Of a DNA stretch of 56,863 nt, positions 54,834-56,863 are shown in pieces. Made by a program: the position numbers and the translations under genes. The DNA comes from Planctomycetota bacterium (GTDB lineage Bacteria > Planctomycetota > Planctomycetia > Pirellulales > Pirellulaceae). Position 1 is the stretch's first letter; each line of letters begins with the position of its first letter. The stretch spans positions 1 through 56,863 of the forward strand of contig JAPLNL010000028.1 in the NCBI GenBank assembly GCA_026692905.1. Direction: 5' to 3'. A model generated the notes under the pieces. That model made no database searches. It saw nothing but the letters and a program-made list of their open reading frames with translations, and was not told the origin of the DNA.

Positions 54834-56365
54834 TTGGTGTTTTCCTTGCCCTTGGGTGGCTTTTCAATCGGCGCCGTTTTGGTTGGAAGATTGTCCATGG
54901 GCTGATTGGAAAATCGATACGGGTCGTCGAGTCGACGCATTTCGGATAGCAACAGTGCCTGCATCTCGGATAACTTGGCCGCATAGGCTGGGTCAGCAGC
55001 CAGGTTCAAATGCATTGGAACTGAGCTACCATGTTCCTTGAGAAGTTCATCTGGGTTGGCGGCCAAGTTGAAAAGTTGTGTCTCTGCAACTTGTCGGTCC
55101 GGGGCTTCGTACTGGATCAGCTTCCAGTCCCCATGCTTGACCGATCGTATGCCCGGCTTGCTGCCACCGCTATAGACTCCGTACATAACATCGCGCATGC
55201 TTTTGACTTTGCCTTCTAGGACTGGTCTGAAGCTGAGCCCTTCGTTGGATGTTGGAGTTGGAATACTGGCAAGATCGCAAAGCGTGGCGAGAACATCGAG
55301 CAAATAAATATTCCCCTCGGCGCGAGTCCCCGCTTTGATCCCTGGTCCCGAGACGATAAACGGTACTCGCCAGGTATGCTGATAGAGGTTTTGCTTTCCC
55401 ATCAGTCCATGCCGGCCTACGGACATTCCATGGTCGGCGGTATAAATGATATACGTGTTGTCCAGTTGTCCGATGGTTTTCAGTTTTTCCAGGACGCGAC
55501 CGATTTGGATATCGATGTTTTCGCTGCACGCGAACTCGCGACCGAGTTCATTGCGAACGCTGGCCTCGTCGCGACGATTCCAGACGCCACTAACGGCCAC
55601 TTCGTCCCGTACATCGGCATGTGAATTGTCGAACGGGTGTTTGGGCAAGTAATTTTTAGGGAGTGGTGGCTGTTTGCTATTCAATGCTGGCGGGTTCTGT
55701 GGATCGGTATGGTTGGTTGCGCCATACTTGGTATTCAATCCAGGCTTGCCATCTCTCTCGTCGTGAGGATGAGAAAAACCGAAGTAGATCAGAAATGGTT
55801 TCTCGTCTTTGGTTTCAACACGATTGTTGAGGTAATCGAGAACTTGCTCTGCATGCCAAGCGCTTCCGGTTTCGTCGGTATCGCCTCGCTTGGTCGCATC
55901 CTTGCGAACGGTAAACTGTTTATTTGCCGCCTCGTAGCTATTGCCTAATTTGCAAGTTCGCATGGTCGCGTATCCAGCGCGATTAAAAACAGCGGGGATT
56001 GTGTTCTTTTCTAAGCCGGGCGGACTGGTCTTGGCACCAGTCGGGGCGGGTGGCAAATGCCAGACCGTGCGTCCACTCATGATCATATGTCGGGACGGCA
56101 TGCAAACGGCGCCGCTAAACGAACCCATATGATAGGCTCCGTCAATGACCATTCCGCTGGCTGCCAAACGATCGATGTTGGGAGTATCGAGCGTCGACGC
56201 CGGGTCGTAGGTTTTTAGATCGAACGGAGACTGGTCATCGACCAGAATGAACAAGAAGTTCGGCCGCGAATCTACTGCATTCGCAGACGAACTGACAAGC
56301 GTGAATGCGATGATGACGCAAATCGTTAGCAGTGAATGAAGAGTGAATCGTGGATGGTGTGGCAT
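54830..56365 (-). CDS. Secreted sulfatase 3
   Basis: 511 residues. Signal peptide (SLLTICVIIAFTLVSSSANA), then RPNFLFILVDDQSPFDLKTY, and the formylglycine site CMPSR (Cys88). TADHGMSVGRHGLMGKQNLYQHTWRVPFIV supplies the second metal site and the catalytic lysine/histidine. SGPGIKAGTRAEGNIYLLDVLATL is typical of the family. Likely a choline-sulfatase or glycan sulfatase type; substrate not readable. It is the first of the three sulfatases in transcription order, preceded by the small membrane peptide gene with a 21-base gap. A Cys-type maturation factor is not in the window. Confidence 0.94.
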   Translation of the reverse strand: MPHHPRFTLHSLLTICVIIAFTLVSSSANAVDSRPNFLFILVDDQSPFDLKTYDPASTLDTPNIDRLAASGMVIDGAYHMGSFSGAVCMPSRHMIMSGRTVWHLPPAPTGAKTSPPGLEKNTIPAVFNRAGYATMRTCKLGNSYEAANKQFTVRKDATKRGDTDETGSAWHAEQVLDYLNNRVETKDEKPFLIYFGFSHPHDERDGKPGLNTKYGATNHTDPQNPPALNSKQPPLPKNYLPKHPFDNSHADVRDEVAVSGVWNRRDEASVRNELGREFACSENIDIQIGRVLEKLKTIGQLDNTYIIYTADHGMSVGRHGLMGKQNLYQHTWRVPFIVSGPGIKAGTRAEGNIYLLDVLATLCDLASIPTPTSNEGLSFRPVLEGKVKSMRDVMYGVYSGGSKPGIRSVKHGDWKLIQYEAPDRQVAETQLFNLAANPDELLKEHGSSVPMHLNLAADPAYAAKLSEMQALLLSEMRRLDDPYRFSNQPMDNLPTKTAPIEKPPKGKENTK

Positions 56366-56386
56366 GGAGAGAAACCTTGTGCATTC

Positions 56387-56554
56387 CTAATGGAAATTGT
56401 CCCTGTTTCGGACTCCTTCGCCAAAGGCGACGACGGACATCCCAATACAAATGACCAATAGGATGAAAAACGGGATGAGGAAATACCGGCTCCACAAGGG
56501 AGCAGAGCCGAGGATCAGCATCATAATCATCAAAGTTCGCAATGAAAAATTCAT
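56387..56554 (-). CDS. Small FSLRTL-motif membrane peptide
   Basis: 55 residues, too short for a usual gene caller. It starts MNFSLRTLMIMMLILG, continues with a second hydrophobic stretch (YFLIPFFILLVICIGMSVVA) and ends GVRNRDNFH. The F-S-L-R-T-L-x-I followed by a hydrophobic helix is a motif I associate with many small or N-terminal membrane segments in planctomycete genomes. Two helices separated by a short turn are expected. It begins 21 bases upstream of sulfatase 3, same strand, so it probably belongs to the sulfatase transcript. Function unknown. Confidence 0.65.
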   Translation of the reverse strand: MNFSLRTLMIMMLILGSAPLWSRYFLIPFFILLVICIGMSVVAFGEGVRNRDNFH

Positions 56555-56626
56555 TTGGTTAATGTGACCCCTCGGTGAACGCGGTATGCTTCCGGGAGAC
56601 TTAGTTTCCCAAAAAACAACTCATTA

Positions 56627-56863
56627 CTCGGGAGGGCGAGGCTCCTGCCGAGCCATTGCATCGCCATCTCGGCAGGAACCTCGCCCACCGCTGTAAACAT
56701 GTTTTCAGTGTGTTTAACTAAGCAATTCATTGCTCGGGAGGGTGAGGCTCCTGCCGAACCTTACACCGCTGGCTCGGCAGGAGCCTCGCCCCACCGCTGT
56801 AAACATGTTTTCAGCGTGTTTACCTAAGCAATTCATTGCTCGGGAGGGTGAGGCTCCTGCCGA
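56627..56863. repeat. Family B tandem array, 106-bp period, cut by the window end
   Basis: A 106-bp unit starts TCATTGCTCGGGAGGGTGAG, passes through inverted arms GGCTCCTGCCGA / TCGGCAGGAGCC and ends ACCGCTGTAAACATGTTTTC with a short AT-rich tail. Starts at 56621, 56727 and 56833, so just over two units are visible; more may lie beyond the end. Confidence 0.9.

Overview
The window looks like chromosomal DNA of a planctomycete, most probably a Pirellulaceae (Rhodopirellula-like) organism. The case rests on three adjacent secreted sulfatases, a large exported protein with an N-terminal c-type heme motif of the planctomycete kind plus WD40 repeats, a ThuA-domain protein, a Ser/Thr kinase with an extra domain, a bacterial myo-inositol oxygenase, a short exported peptide carrying an FSLRTL motif, and many dispersed palindromic repeats between genes. 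I see no rRNA, tRNA, CRISPR array, transposase or phage gene.

Layout: 1-4.6 kb holds a membrane-anchored TPR-like protein, a family 4 glycosyltransferase and a secreted coiled-coil protein, separated by palindromes and a decayed DUF559 endonuclease fragment. 5.4-11.8 kb is one 2116-residue gene that joins an AddB-like nuclease half to an AddA-like helicase-nuclease half, bracketed by the same repeat family on both sides. 12.1-16 kb holds an exported transglutaminase-like protein and a protein kinase fused to a degenerate Hsp70. 16.3-17.5 kb is enolase, followed by a repeat-disrupted pseudogene and a polytopic membrane protein. 20.4-25 kb is a leftward cluster: DUF11 surface protein, Cdd1-like HhH protein, ThuA, DUF971, retropepsin-like RimB-type protease. 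25.5-32.7 kb has two large exported proteins (VWA/STN/Gly-Met/DUF2135-like, and cytochrome c/WD40). 32.7-34.1 kb is an enolase-superfamily (MR/MLE) enzyme. 34.3-40.8 kb is a flagellar export and motor block, fliG-like, fliH, fliI, fliJ, motE-like, fliK. 41-46.4 kb holds an unknown protein, a metallo-beta-lactamase hydrolase, cobL, a BshB1-like deacetylase, a small membrane protein and myo-inositol oxygenase. 46.8-51.6 kb runs MFS transporter, Gfo/Idh/MocA oxidoreductase, helical-repeat protein and tsaD. 51.8-56.6 kb holds three sulfatases and a 55-residue membrane peptide, all leftward.

The genes fit a heterotrophic, polysaccharide-degrading, flagellated planctomycete: sulfatases desulfate algal glycans, MIOX converts inositol to glucuronate, and the MFS and Gfo/Idh proteins are plausible sugar uptake and oxidation partners. 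tsaD, enolase and the AddAB-like gene are housekeeping. The most unusual items are the single-chain AddB-AddA, the kinase-Hsp70 fusion, the DUF559 remnant caught between inverted palindromes, and a tandem duplication that copied the stop codon of fliK. All assignments come from reading the sequence; no database search was run.
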